A stretch of 49,784 nucleotides of DNA from DATILI01 sp035476635 (GCA_035476635.1 DATILI010000279.1:1-49784), one strand, 5' to 3'; shown: positions 15,398 through 25,398, counted from the stretch's first letter. Notes: generated by a model not told the origin, from the sequence alone. Numbers and translations: made by a program.

Positions 15398-15413
15398 AAT
15401 CAAACGATTGATT
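15398..15413. promoter_or_regulatory. Candidate TetR operator
   Basis: AATCAA-ACGA-TTGATT is a perfect inverted repeat with 6-bp arms and a 4-bp spacer, AT-rich in a GC-rich background, placed 20 nt upstream of the TetR start codon. Size and location suit a TetR-family dimer site for autoregulation. Confidence 0.55.
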
Positions 15414-15439
15414 GAATTACAGACGCCAAGCAAGCTTGG

Positions 15440-15583
15440 GCGTTGCTTTTTTGCTGCGCTGCGCGCCACCCAAAGCGCGTCAAGGGGAACGACCCAAGGC
15501 GGGAAACCCCGCAGAACCGGCTTTGCCGGGCTGCTGGGGTTGCCCCCTCGAGGGGGAGGCGGCGCAGCCGCTTCGGGGGGGAG
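15440..15583. repeat. Hairpin-rich intergenic repeat block, probable terminator region of glnE
   Basis: This block between glnE and tetR contains several perfect palindromic units: CCGGC-TTT-GCCGG (15517-15529), CCCCCTCGAGGGGG (15543-15556) and GCGGC-GCA-GCCGC (15559-15571). It also has an imperfect GCGGG/CCCGC pair near 15499-15512 and a run of Ts at about 15447-15452. Its text matches, from memory, a sequence repeated between genes in many Comamonadaceae. It begins directly at the glnE stop codon on the minus strand and probably ends or stabilises that transcript. Confidence 0.6.
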
Positions 15584-18355
15584 CTAAAACACCGCGCGCC
15601 ACAACGCCAGGATGGCATCGCGCTCGGCTTGCAGCAAAGGCGGTGCGACTTGCGTCGGTTCTTCGTTGAGGCGCGCCTGGTGCTGCGCGCGGCGCAACGC
15701 GCGGTAGGCATCCGCGGCAGCCTCGCCGACACGCGCAGGAAGCAGGCCCGCGCGTTCGGCGCGCTGCAGCAGTGCGATGTTGCCGACATTGGGAATGAGC
15801 TCCCGGTGCGCGCCGGCTTGCGACAACACCAGGAACTGCACAACGAACTCGGCATCCACCATGCCGCCCGCACTGTGCTTGACATCGAATTGATCGTCCT
15901 TCACGGGACGGGCCGTACGCACCTTGTCGCGCATGGCCATGATTTCACTGCGCAGTGCGGTCTCTTTGCGCGGGGCGGTGATGACGGCTTCGCGTACGGC
16001 ATCAAAGCGCTGTTCCAAGGCGCTTTCGCCAAGCACAAAGCGCGCACGCGTCATGGCCTGGTGTTCCCAGGTCCAGGCGGTGTTGCTGCCGCGCTGCTGT
16101 TGGTAGTTGGCGTAGGCCTCGAAAGTGGTGATCAGCAAGCCCGAGTTGCCATTGGGGCGCAAGGCAGTGTCGATCTCGAACAGGTCGCCCTCGCCGGTCT
16201 TGACGGTGAGCCAATTGATGAGCTTGCGCACAAAGGCCGCGTATGCCTCCGGGGCGCGCTCGTCCTCGTCTTCGTAGACGAAGACGATGTCCAGGTCGCT
16301 GCCGTAGCCCAGTTCCTTGCCGCCCAGCTTGCCGTAGCCGATGATGGCGAATTGCGGTGTCTCGCGGTGCCGATTCTTCAGGCGCAGCCAGCACCAGCGC
16401 GCCGTGACACGCAGGACGGCATCAGCCAGGGCGCTCAGGTCGTCGGCGACTTGCTCTACCGTGAGGCGGCCTTCGACGTCGCGCGCCAGGGTGCGAAACA
16501 GCTCGGCGTGGTGCGCCTGGCGCAACAGGTTGAGCAGGCGTTCGTCATCGTCCTCGCCGGTGGATTGCAAGGCTGCGCGGCGCTGCTCCAGTTCCCCTTC
16601 GAATTCGGCCGCGATGAAGCGCTCCGACAACATGTGGCTGGCAAGCTCATCAATCACGCCGGGATGCCGCAGCAGGTAGCGCGCCGGCCACTTGGCCGCG
16701 CCCAGCAGGTGCAGCAGCCGCTCGTGCACGGCGGGACGCTCCAGGAGCAAGGCCAGGTAACTCTCGCGGCGCAGCAGCGGCTCGATCCAGTCGGCCATGC
16801 GCACGGCCGCCTCCTCGGTGACCTTGCCCTGCTGCAGCCACTGGCCGGTGCGTTGCACCAGCCGGATCAGGCGCGCGCGCGCTTCGTCGCGCAGCGACGC
16901 GATGCGCGGATGTTCGCGCCACTGGGCCACCCGCTCACGGAAGCGCTCGGGCAACTCTTCCAGCAGCGTGTCCAGGTCGGGCGTGCCGGCCGGGCGCCCC
17001 TTGGGCCCGCCACAACCGCCCTTGCGGCATTCCTTGCCCGCACCGCCCAGAAGCGTGTCGAACTCCTGGGCCACGAGTTCGCGGTGTGCATCGAGTTCAT
17101 GCAGGAAGGCGCAGCAGTTTGCATAGCCCATGGTCTCGGCGATCCAGCCCAGGTCCTCGTCATGGGTTGGCAGCACATGGGTTTGCTGGTCGTCCAGGTA
17201 CTGGATGCGGTGTTCCACCCGGCGCAGGAATTCGTAGGCGCGCGACAGCGCATCGGCGGTGGCTTGGGGCATCAGCCCGGCACGTGCCACGCGCTGCAGT
17301 GCGTCTTGTGTGGGGCGCGTGCGCAATTCGGGGAATTGCCCGCCGCGCACGACTTGCAGCAATTGCACCGTGAATTCGATTTCGCGAATGCCGCCGCGCG
17401 ACAGCTTGACGTCGTTGGCGCGGCCCGGATGGCCGGCGCTGCGCTTGGCCGCATGCTCGCGGATCTGCCGGTGCAGGATGCGCAAGGCGTCAAACACGTT
17501 GTAGTCCAGGTAGCGCCGGAACACGAACGGCAGCACCGCTCCGCGCAGCTCCTGTGCCGAGCCGCTGGCGATACAGGCCAGCGGGGCGACCACCCGCGAC
17601 TTGAGCCAGGCGAAGCGTTCCCACTCGCGGCCCTGCACCTGAAAGTACTCCTCCAGCGCGCTCAAGGACACCGCCGGCGGCCCCGAGTTGCCGTTGGGGC
17701 GCAAAGCCAGATCGACGCGGAAGACAAAGCCGTGCTCGGTGGTATCGCCCACCAGGCCATAGATGCGCTTGACCGCCTTGGCGAAATACTCGTGGCTGGA
17801 GATGCGCCCGCGCCCTTCGGCCGTGCCTGCCGTGTCGCCATCCTGGTCGTAGATATAGATCAGGTCGATGTCGCTGGACACATTGAGCTCGCGAGCGCCG
17901 AGCTTGCCCATGCCCACAACCCAGAGTTCTGCGCGCTGGCCATCCTCGCCCAGTGGCGCACCGTGCAATGCGTCGAGTTCTTCCTGGGCCTGTCGGCAAG
18001 CCACGTCCAGCGCGAACTCGGCAAGCTCGGTCACGGCATGCGTGATGGCGTGCAACGGGGCCTGCGCATCGCAATCGAGGTGCAACAGGCGTTCCATGAC
18101 GAGTTGGCGCAGGATGCGCAGTGCCGTGCCGGCATCGGCGCCTTGCCCGCGCAAGGCCGCAAATGCTTGCGCCATGCTGGCCAGCGCGGGCAGGCCGGCA
18201 GGCAGAAGGTGCAGGTGGTCCGCGTAGCGGCGGCGCAGGCGCTGTGCAAAGCGCGACTGGGATGAAAGCAGCGGCGCTACCGGCGCAACGCCAGATTCGC
18301 TGCCGAACAAAACCTCACTGTTTTGTGCTGAACCCACGGAACCACTGCGGGTCAT
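15584..18355 (-). CDS. glnE: Bifunctional glutamine synthetase adenylyltransferase/deadenylylase
   Basis: GlnE adds or removes AMP on glutamine synthetase subunits in response to PII and glutamine, tuning ammonium assimilation. The 923-residue protein shows two nucleotidyltransferase domains: SDIDLIYIYDQDGD near residue 163 (N-terminal, deadenylylation half) and YGSDLDIVFVYED near residue 685 (C-terminal, adenylylation half). Helical linkers and a GlnD-like regulatory part lie between them (FLRRVEHRIQYLDDQQTHVLP is typical). The frame is open upstream, but I choose ATG 18355 (MTRSGSVGS), which avoids overlap with the divergent yhdP gene, 25 bp away. The length fits betaproteobacterial GlnE. 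Confidence 0.96.
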   Translation of the reverse strand: MTRSGSVGSAQNSEVLFGSESGVAPVAPLLSSQSRFAQRLRRRYADHLHLLPAGLPALASMAQAFAALRGQGADAGTALRILRQLVMERLLHLDCDAQAPLHAITHAVTELAEFALDVACRQAQEELDALHGAPLGEDGQRAELWVVGMGKLGARELNVSSDIDLIYIYDQDGDTAGTAEGRGRISSHEYFAKAVKRIYGLVGDTTEHGFVFRVDLALRPNGNSGPPAVSLSALEEYFQVQGREWERFAWLKSRVVAPLACIASGSAQELRGAVLPFVFRRYLDYNVFDALRILHRQIREHAAKRSAGHPGRANDVKLSRGGIREIEFTVQLLQVVRGGQFPELRTRPTQDALQRVARAGLMPQATADALSRAYEFLRRVEHRIQYLDDQQTHVLPTHDEDLGWIAETMGYANCCAFLHELDAHRELVAQEFDTLLGGAGKECRKGGCGGPKGRPAGTPDLDTLLEELPERFRERVAQWREHPRIASLRDEARARLIRLVQRTGQWLQQGKVTEEAAVRMADWIEPLLRRESYLALLLERPAVHERLLHLLGAAKWPARYLLRHPGVIDELASHMLSERFIAAEFEGELEQRRAALQSTGEDDDERLLNLLRQAHHAELFRTLARDVEGRLTVEQVADDLSALADAVLRVTARWCWLRLKNRHRETPQFAIIGYGKLGGKELGYGSDLDIVFVYEDEDERAPEAYAAFVRKLINWLTVKTGEGDLFEIDTALRPNGNSGLLITTFEAYANYQQQRGSNTAWTWEHQAMTRARFVLGESALEQRFDAVREAVITAPRKETALRSEIMAMRDKVRTARPVKDDQFDVKHSAGGMVDAEFVVQFLVLSQAGAHRELIPNVGNIALLQRAERAGLLPARVGEAAADAYRALRRAQHQARLNEEPTQVAPPLLQAERDAILALWRAVF

Positions 18356-18380
18356 AATTCTTGCCACATCCCACACCACC

Positions 18381-21300
18381 ATGAAACATCCAACGCAGTC
18401 CCCATCACGCCTGCTGAAAGCCTCAGCAGCCGTTGCGCGGTGGTCGCTGTGGCTGCTGCTCGCCGCATGGCTGGCCTTCACCGTCGCCTGGGGGGCGCTC
18501 CATGGCTGGATTGTGCCCCGAATCGGCGAGTTCCGTCCGATGCTGGAGGCGGAAGTCAGCAAGGTCCTGGGGGTACCGGTACGCATCGGTGAAATCACCG
18601 CGCAATCGATGGGGCTGATCCCGTCGTTCGAATTGAACAACGTGGTCTTGCTGGACCGCCAAGGCCGCGAGGCGTTGCGCTTGGGCCGGGTGCTGGCGGC
18701 TGTGTCGCCGGCCTCTGCCTTGAAACTGGGGTTCGAGCAGCTCTATATCGACGGGCCCGAGCTCGACATTCGCCGCGGTGTCGACGGCAAGATTCGCGTG
18801 GCCGGGCTGGAATTCTCCGCAACGGCCAAGGAAGGCGAGGCCGCCGACTGGTTGTTTTCCCAAACCGAGCTGGTGATCCGCAACGGCACCGTGCACTGGA
18901 CCGACGAGCAGCGCGCCGCACCGCCGCTGGCTCTGCGCCAGGTGGACTTCGTGATGCGCAACGGCGGGCGGCGTCACGATTTGCGCCTGGATGCCACGCC
19001 GCCTGCGGGCTGGGGCGCGCGCTTCAGTTTGGCGGCCATGTTCCGCCAGCCGCTGCTGTCCGTGCACAACGGCCGCTGGCAGGACTGGGACGGCCAGCTG
19101 TACGCCAACTTCCCCCAAGTCGATGTGTCGCAGCTGCGGCGCCACGCGGACCTGGGCGTGGACCTTGCGCAGGGACATGGCGCGCTGCGTCTTTGGGCCG
19201 ACGTCAGCCGCGGTGTGGTCGTGGCCGGCACCGCCGATGCCGCGCTGGCTGACGTCAGCGCAACGCTCGGCGCCGGCTTGCAGCCTTTGGCGCTGAACTC
19301 CATGGCGGGGCGGGTCGGCGGGCGACGGCTGGCCGGGGGCTTCGAGTTCTTCACCCGCGGTCTGCAGTTTGTGACCGCGCAGGGCCAGGAATGGCCGGGC
19401 GGCAACGTCATGGTGAGCTATACGCTGGGCGAAGGGCGTTTGCCGGCGCGCGGCGAACTGCGTGCCGACAAGCTTGACCTCGCCGCGCTCAGCCAGATTG
19501 CCAATCGACTGCCGCTGGGCGCTGCCACGCACGAGGCCTTGGCTGCGTACGCACCCAAGGGTCTGGTGGAGGTGGTGCAGGCAAACTGGCAAGGCCGGCC
19601 GGAAGCGCTGGACAAGTTCCAGGTCAAGGGCCGCGTGGCGCAGCTGGAAGTCGCCGCGCGGACTGTTCCAGGCGGTGAAGTTCAAGGCGACAAGCCCGCC
19701 GCTGGTAGCCCGGGTGTTCGCGGGATGAGCATCGATTTCGACTTGAACCAGTCGGGCGGCAAGGCGGCGCTGAGCATCGAGAAAGGGGCGTTGGAGTTTC
19801 CGGGTGTGTTCGAGGAGCCGGTTGTTCCCATTGACCAGTTGTCCACCCAGGCGCAATGGCAAATCGACGGCGAGCGGCTGAAGGTGCAGTTGTCGAGCCT
19901 GAAGTTCGCCAACGCCGACGCCGAGGGCCAGGGACAGGCCAGTTGGCATACCAGCGATCCGGCGCAGTCGCGTGGCCGGGCACGCTATCCCGGCGTGCTC
20001 GATCTTTCCGGCACGCTGAATCGGGCCGATGGCACCCGCGTGCACCGCTACCTGCCGTTGGTCCTGTCCGATCGCGTGCGCCACTATGTGCGTGATGCGG
20101 TCACGGTGGGCAGCGCCAGCGGGGTCAAGTTCCGCGTCAAGGGCGACTTGCACGACATGCCGTTCACCAACCCCAAGCATGGCGACTTTCATATTTCGGC
20201 CAACATCAAGAATGCGACCTATGCCTTTGTGCCACGCAGCATCCAGCCCGCCGATGCCCTGCCGTGGCCGGCATTGACTCAACTTTCCGGCGAACTGGTT
20301 TTCGACCGGGTGTCGATGCAAGTCAAAGGCGCCCGCGGCAAGCTGACAGGCGCATCGGTGCTGCAAGTCGTCAAGGCTGAAGCGCAGATTGCCGACCTGG
20401 CGCATACCGAAGTTCTGGTCAATGCCGAGGCGCGCGGGCCTTTGAGCGAGATGCTGGCCACCGTGGCCTCCTCGCCGCTGGCGGCGATGACCGGCCAGGC
20501 CTTGGCGCAGGCCAGCGCCAGCGGCCCTGCGGATCTGAAGTTGCGGCTGACCTTGCCGGTCAGCAACATCGAAAAATCCAAGGTCCAGGGCAGCGTGACG
20601 CTGGCTGGCAACGATGTACAGATCACGCCGCAAAGCCCGACCCTGGGCAAGGCGCGCGGCGCTATTGCCTTCACCGAAACCGGTTTCACCGTGACGGGCG
20701 CGCAGGCGCGCACGCTCGGTGGCGACATCCGCCTGGAGGGGGGAAGCCGCCCTGCAACGCCAGGCAATGCCGCGGCGAGCGAAGCGTCCATCGTGCTGCG
20801 GGCGCAGGGCACGGTGACCGCGGAGGGTTTGCGGCAGGCGTCCGAGCTCGGCTTCCTATCGCGCCTGGCCCAGAACGCCAGTGGGGGCGCTTCCTACAGC
20901 GCCGTCATGGGTCTGCGCAACGGTGCGCCTGAACTCACAATTTCGAGCAACCTGCAAGGCTTGGCCCTGAACCTGCCGCAGCCCTTGAACAAGACCGCGG
21001 AATCCAGCTTGCCACTGCGTTTTGAGAACGTGCAGCTGCCAGTAGCGAAGGGCCAGGGCGGTCCTCTTGATCAACTGTCCATCGAGCTTGGCCGGGTGGC
21101 CTCGGTGGTTTACGTGCGCGACGTGGCGGGGCCGCAGGCCCGCGTGGTGCGCGGGGCCATCTCCGTCGGCCTGCTGCCGGGCGAGTCCGCGCCGCTGCCG
21201 GACGAAGGCGTGATGGCCAATCTCAACCTGGCCGCAGTCAATGTCGATGCCTGGGAGGCGGTGCTGTCCAAGGCGGCCGGCGCTCCGGTGGCAGCATCGG

Positions 21301-22541
21301 CTACGGGCGCCGGTACGCCGGCCGCCAGTTCGCCGGCCTCGAGCTATCTCCCGACCATGATCGCCGTGCGTGCCAAGGAGCTCACGGTGGAAGGCCACCG
21401 CCTCCACAACCTGGTGGTGGGCGGCTCGCGCGAGGGACTCACCTGGCGCGCCAACGTCGATGCCAGTGAATTCAACGGCTATGTTGAATACCGCCAATCC
21501 TCGGGAGTGGGAGCCGGGCGCGTCTACGCACGCTTGGCGCGCCTGACGATCGCCCCGAGCGCCACAGGCGATGTGGAGGCTTTGCTCAACGAGCCGCCGG
21601 ACAGCGTGCCCGCACTGGACGTCGTGGTCGACGACTTCGAGCTGCGTGGGCGCAAGCTGGGCCGCGTCGAAGTCGAAGCGATCAACCGCGGAGGTGCCGC
21701 GGTGGCGCGCGAAGGCGGCGTGCGCGAGTGGCGTCTGACGAAACTCCAGATGACCCTGCCCGAGGCCAGCTTTACCGCGTCAGGCAACTGGGCGGGCCTG
21801 AGCGCCCAGAGCGCCGCACCGGGAGGTCCCCGGCCGCCGCGGACCAGCCCGGCCGAGCAGCGCCGCACCGTCATGAACTTCAAGCTGGACATCTCCGACT
21901 CGGGCGCGCTGCTGGCGCGCTTCGGCATGAAGGATGTGGTCCGCCAAGGCAAAGGCCGCATGGAAGGCCAGGTGTCATGGATCGGTTCGCCGCTGGCGTT
22001 GGACTACCCCACGCTCGGCGGGCAATTCAACGTGAACGTCGAATCCGGACAGTTTCTCAAGGCCGACCCGGGCCTGGCCAAGTTGTTGGGTGTGCTGAGC
22101 CTGCAGTCGTTGCCACGCCGGCTGACGCTGGATTTTCGCGACGTGTTCACAGAAGGCTTTTCCTTCGATTTCGTGCGCGGCGATGTGCGCATCGAGCAGG
22201 GCATGGCAACCACCAACAACCTGCAGATGAAAGGTGTCAACGCGGCGGTGCTGATGGAAGGACGCGCCGACATCGCGAAGGAAACGCAGAATATCAAGGT
22301 CGTGGTCGTGCCTGAAATCAACGCGGGCACCGCTTCGCTGGTGGCCAGCGTCATCAACCCCGCTATCGGGCTGGGCAGTTTCCTGGCCCAAATGTTCCTG
22401 CGCAAGCCGCTGATCGAGGCTGCGACCCAGGAGTTCCAGATCGACGGTACCTGGAGCGACCCCAAGATCGTGAAGGTGGATCGCCGCAGCACCGCTGCGG
22501 ACGACCGCCGCCCCGACGCGCGAACCGGGATCGTGCAATGA
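18381..22541 (+). CDS. yhdP: YhdP family protein, AsmA-like envelope lipid-transport protein
   Basis: This giant 1386-residue protein has one N-terminal membrane anchor (residues 20-46) and then a long periplasmic beta-rich body. The N-terminal DUF3971/AsmA-like region begins EFRPMLEAEVSKVLGVPV. The C-terminal AsmA_2 part ends with the typical VVVVPEINAGTASLVASVINP segment (near 1309-1330) and a GSFLAQMFLRKPL motif. In E. coli YhdP, TamB and YdbH are redundant bridges that move phospholipid from inner to outer membrane. It is usually 1260-1400 residues in this order. Its stop overlaps the ATG of the nitrilase-family gene (ATGA), and the pair is conserved in many proteobacteria. Confidence 0.94.
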   Translation: MKHPTQSPSRLLKASAAVARWSLWLLLAAWLAFTVAWGALHGWIVPRIGEFRPMLEAEVSKVLGVPVRIGEITAQSMGLIPSFELNNVVLLDRQGREALRLGRVLAAVSPASALKLGFEQLYIDGPELDIRRGVDGKIRVAGLEFSATAKEGEAADWLFSQTELVIRNGTVHWTDEQRAAPPLALRQVDFVMRNGGRRHDLRLDATPPAGWGARFSLAAMFRQPLLSVHNGRWQDWDGQLYANFPQVDVSQLRRHADLGVDLAQGHGALRLWADVSRGVVVAGTADAALADVSATLGAGLQPLALNSMAGRVGGRRLAGGFEFFTRGLQFVTAQGQEWPGGNVMVSYTLGEGRLPARGELRADKLDLAALSQIANRLPLGAATHEALAAYAPKGLVEVVQANWQGRPEALDKFQVKGRVAQLEVAARTVPGGEVQGDKPAAGSPGVRGMSIDFDLNQSGGKAALSIEKGALEFPGVFEEPVVPIDQLSTQAQWQIDGERLKVQLSSLKFANADAEGQGQASWHTSDPAQSRGRARYPGVLDLSGTLNRADGTRVHRYLPLVLSDRVRHYVRDAVTVGSASGVKFRVKGDLHDMPFTNPKHGDFHISANIKNATYAFVPRSIQPADALPWPALTQLSGELVFDRVSMQVKGARGKLTGASVLQVVKAEAQIADLAHTEVLVNAEARGPLSEMLATVASSPLAAMTGQALAQASASGPADLKLRLTLPVSNIEKSKVQGSVTLAGNDVQITPQSPTLGKARGAIAFTETGFTVTGAQARTLGGDIRLEGGSRPATPGNAAASEASIVLRAQGTVTAEGLRQASELGFLSRLAQNASGGASYSAVMGLRNGAPELTISSNLQGLALNLPQPLNKTAESSLPLRFENVQLPVAKGQGGPLDQLSIELGRVASVVYVRDVAGPQARVVRGAISVGLLPGESAPLPDEGVMANLNLAAVNVDAWEAVLSKAAGAPVAASATGAGTPAASSPASSYLPTMIAVRAKELTVEGHRLHNLVVGGSREGLTWRANVDASEFNGYVEYRQSSGVGAGRVYARLARLTIAPSATGDVEALLNEPPDSVPALDVVVDDFELRGRKLGRVEVEAINRGGAAVAREGGVREWRLTKLQMTLPEASFTASGNWAGLSAQSAAPGGPRPPRTSPAEQRRTVMNFKLDISDSGALLARFGMKDVVRQGKGRMEGQVSWIGSPLALDYPTLGGQFNVNVESGQFLKADPGLAKLLGVLSLQSLPRRLTLDFRDVFTEGFSFDFVRGDVRIEQGMATTNNLQMKGVNAAVLMEGRADIAKETQNIKVVVVPEINAGTASLVASVINPAIGLGSFLAQMFLRKPLIEAATQEFQIDGTWSDPKIVKVDRRSTAADDRRPDARTGIVQ

Positions 22542-23353
22542 AGGTGGCCGCAATTCAGATGGTGTCATCGGCAAGCGTTGACGCCAACCTGGCGCGCGCA
22601 CGCGTGCTGCTCGCCGAGGCCGCCGCCCAGGGCGCCGAACTGGCCGCTCTGCCCGAATACTTTTGCCTGCTCGGCCATCGCGATATCGACAAGCTCGCCA
22701 TCCAGGAGCCCTTTGGCAGCGGCATGGTGCAGCAGTTCCTGGCTGACACTGCGCGCGCGCTCGGGCTATGGATCGTGGGCGGCACCCTGCCCCTGTCGAT
22801 CGATGGCGGCCAGCGGGTGCGCAACACCTGCCTGGTGTATGCGCCAAGCGGCGAATGCGTGGCGCGCTACGACAAGATCCATTTGTTTTGCTTTGACAAC
22901 GGGAAAGAACGCTACGACGAGGCCCGCGTGCTCGAGCGCGGCAATGCGCCCACGATGTTCGAACTGGCGGCGCGCGACGGCCAACGCTGGCGCGTCGGCT
23001 TGAGCGTGTGCTACGACCTGCGTTTTCCCGAGCTGTACCGAGGGTATGCGCAGGCGGGCGTCGACTTGCTGCTGGTCCCCAGCGCGTTCACCCACACCAC
23101 GGGCCAGGCGCATTGGGAAATTCTGTTGCGCGCGCGGGCCGTGGAAAACCTCGCCTACGTACTGGCGCCAGCGCAGGGCGGCTTGCATGAGAACGGGCGC
23201 CGCACCTGGGGCCACTCGATGCTCGTGGATCCCTGGGGCCAAGTGCTGGCCCAGCAGGCCGACGGCGATGCCGTGGTCATGGGCACTCTGGACGCGGCGC
23301 GGCTGGCCGCCTGCCGCGCGCAGTTGCCGGCGCTGGAGCATCGCGTTCTGTGA
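22538..23353 (+). CDS. Carbon-nitrogen hydrolase, probable deaminated glutathione amidase
   Basis: The 271-residue enzyme has the complete nitrilase-superfamily triad: E40 in LPEYF, K113 in YDKIHLFCFD and C158 in SVCYDLRFPELYR. The KIHLFCFD and CYDLRFPELYR text matches the NIT1/YbeM branch, which repairs deaminated glutathione by amide hydrolysis in the cytosol; a general omega-amidase is the alternative. It overlaps yhdP by 4 nt upstream and the histidine kinase by 4 nt downstream, so four genes appear translationally chained. Confidence 0.92.
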   Translation: MKVAAIQMVSSASVDANLARARVLLAEAAAQGAELAALPEYFCLLGHRDIDKLAIQEPFGSGMVQQFLADTARALGLWIVGGTLPLSIDGGQRVRNTCLVYAPSGECVARYDKIHLFCFDNGKERYDEARVLERGNAPTMFELAARDGQRWRVGLSVCYDLRFPELYRGYAQAGVDLLLVPSAFTHTTGQAHWEILLRARAVENLAYVLAPAQGGLHENGRRTWGHSMLVDPWGQVLAQQADGDAVVMGTLDAARLAACRAQLPALEHRVL

Positions 23354-25398
23354 ATACCACGGCGCGCATCTCGTCGCCGCGGGGATGGCGGCGCAAGTTT
23401 TCACGCATGTCTTCGGCCTGGCGCCGCGGCTCGCTATGGACGCTGCTGGTGGTCCTGGTCGGGGCGACGCTGGTGACGCTGGTCTGGTTGGCCGGCCGTT
23501 ACGAAGCCAGCCAGGTGCAAAGCAAGCTCGAGCGCGACGCCTCGGACGCCATCGGCGACATCCGCAGTGCGTTGACCCGCAATGTGCAGAGCCTGCAGGC
23601 CTTGCAGGTCAACGACCCCACGCCCAACGCCTGGAACATCGACGCCGCAAGCATCCTGCGCGCGCATCGTGAATTCATGCGCCTGGAATGGCGCAGCGAG
23701 ACGCTTGCCGTGCGGTCGTTTGTGGACACGCCCTATCGCACGCCCATCTTCATTCGCCTGGGCCGCGAAAGCGCCAATTCCGACGTGGCTCTGGCGTGCG
23801 CCACGGCGCGGCGGGTCAGCGGCCCGGCCTATTCGCGCAGCTATTTCGTGCCGCAGCTCGACGGCCTGGGCCAGGAAGTGATCGAGTTGTGCCTGCCGTT
23901 GGTGGTGGCCGGCAGGCTCACCGGCTACCTGGTCGGGACCTACAGCCTGCAGGAGATTCTGGCCGACCTGGTCGGCAAGCAGCTCACGCGCAGCCAGGAG
24001 GTCTCCTTCACCGAAGCCGACGGCACGCGCCTGGCCCTGCATGGTTCGGCGCGGCGCGGCAGCCGCATCTTCACGGCCCAGCAGCTGCTGGACTTGCCGG
24101 GCTATGCCATGGTTCTGCGCATGGACAGCTGGCGTGGCGCGCCGGACCTGTTCCCCAATGTGCTGACGGCGCTGGTGACTGCGATGTCGATCGCGCTGGT
24201 GTCGGTGCTGGTGCTGCTGGGCAAGGACACCCGGCGCCGGCTGCGCGTGGAAAGCGACCTGGCCGACGCGCTTGCGTTTCGCAAGGCCATGGAGGATTCA
24301 TTGCTGACCGGTTTGCGCGCACGCGACCTGCAAGGCCATATCCGCTACGTCAACCCGGCGTTCTGCCAGATGGTGGGTTTTTCGGCCGACGAACTGCTGG
24401 GCCATGGCACGCCGGCGCCGTATTGGCCGCCGGAGCTGGCCGACGAATACCAGCAGCGCCAGGCCATCCGCTTGGCCGGGCATCTGCCGCCGCGCGAAGG
24501 CTTCGAGTCCGTCTTCATGCGCAAGGACGGCAGCCGCTTTCCGGTGCTGATCATCGAAGCGCCGTTGATCAACGCCGTCGGCAAGCAGACCGGCTGGATG
24601 AGCGCTTTTCTGGATATCAGCGAGCAACGCCGCGTGGAGGAGTTGTCGCGCGCGTCGCAAGAGCGGCTTCAGGCTACCGCCCGGCTGGCTACCGTGGGGG
24701 AGATGGCTTCGCTGCTGAGCCACGAACTGAACCAGCCGTTGGCGGCGATTTCGAGTTACGCCACCGGCTCCATGAATCTGCTGCAGGAAAACCGGGACTC
24801 GGACCCGCATTTTTCCGATTTGGACGGTGCGATGCGCCGTATCGCTGAACAGGCCGAGCGCGCCGGCAAGGTCATCAAGAGCGTGCACGACTTCGTGCGC
24901 CGGCGCGAGCAGGCACGCGAAGCCGTGGCGCCGCAAGCCTTGCTGGACGCCATCTGGCCCTTGGTCAGCCTGCAGGCGCGCAAGCTCCTGGTGCGCCTGC
25001 AGCTGGAGGTGGACGATGGCCTGCCGCCGGTGGTGTGCGACCGCACCATGGTCGAGCAGGTGCTGCTCAATCTCGCGCGCAACGGCATGCAGGCCATGGA
25101 CCTGCCCGGCTTGACTGAACGCGTGTTGACCATCGGCGTGCGCACAGCGGCCTCCAGTGGACACAACCGGTGGCTGGAGTTTTCCGTGGCGGACGCGGGC
25201 CCGGGTATTGCGGATGAGGTGGCGCAGCGCTTGTTCACACCCTTCTTCACCACCAAGGTCGAAGGCATGGGGCTGGGCCTGAGCCTGTGCCGCACGGTGG
25301 TCGAGCAGCATGGGGGATTTCTCGGGTTTGAGCCGATCAAGCCGCAGGGGACAATCTTTCGCTTCACCCTGCCTGCGGGCCGCAGCGCCGGGCAATGA
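23350..25398 (+). CDS. Membrane-bound PAS-domain sensor histidine kinase
   Basis: The 682-residue sensor starts with GTG at 23350, overlapping the stop of the amidase gene. Two membrane helices (about 31-52 and 267-290) enclose a periplasmic domain of about 215 residues with no motif I can name. A cytoplasmic PAS domain follows (about 315-425, LQGHIRYVNPAFCQMVGFSADELLG region), then the dimerisation helix with phospho-acceptor H458 in LLSHELNQPLAAI. The ATPase domain has N-box LNLARNGMQAMD, G1 DAGPGIAD and G2 GMGLGLSLC. The architecture is close to DctB/FixL-type kinases that partner FixJ regulators, as found next door. The signal is unknown. Confidence 0.93.
   Translation: MNTTARISSPRGWRRKFSRMSSAWRRGSLWTLLVVLVGATLVTLVWLAGRYEASQVQSKLERDASDAIGDIRSALTRNVQSLQALQVNDPTPNAWNIDAASILRAHREFMRLEWRSETLAVRSFVDTPYRTPIFIRLGRESANSDVALACATARRVSGPAYSRSYFVPQLDGLGQEVIELCLPLVVAGRLTGYLVGTYSLQEILADLVGKQLTRSQEVSFTEADGTRLALHGSARRGSRIFTAQQLLDLPGYAMVLRMDSWRGAPDLFPNVLTALVTAMSIALVSVLVLLGKDTRRRLRVESDLADALAFRKAMEDSLLTGLRARDLQGHIRYVNPAFCQMVGFSADELLGHGTPAPYWPPELADEYQQRQAIRLAGHLPPREGFESVFMRKDGSRFPVLIIEAPLINAVGKQTGWMSAFLDISEQRRVEELSRASQERLQATARLATVGEMASLLSHELNQPLAAISSYATGSMNLLQENRDSDPHFSDLDGAMRRIAEQAERAGKVIKSVHDFVRRREQAREAVAPQALLDAIWPLVSLQARKLLVRLQLEVDDGLPPVVCDRTMVEQVLLNLARNGMQAMDLPGLTERVLTIGVRTAASSGHNRWLEFSVADAGPGIADEVAQRLFTPFFTTKVEGMGLGLSLCRTVVEQHGGFLGFEPIKPQGTIFRFTLPAGRSAGQ

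Noticed and set aside
15443..18265. Very long open frame (about 940 codons) on the plus strand opposite glnE
   Set aside because: It is the antisense of a complete glnE, starts inside the intergenic repeat block, and its translation is rich in Arg/Ala/Gln with no family text. High GC keeps antisense frames open.
18423..20633. Minus-strand open frame of 736 codons opposite yhdP
   Set aside because: No recognisable domain; the plus-strand yhdP is complete and continuous.
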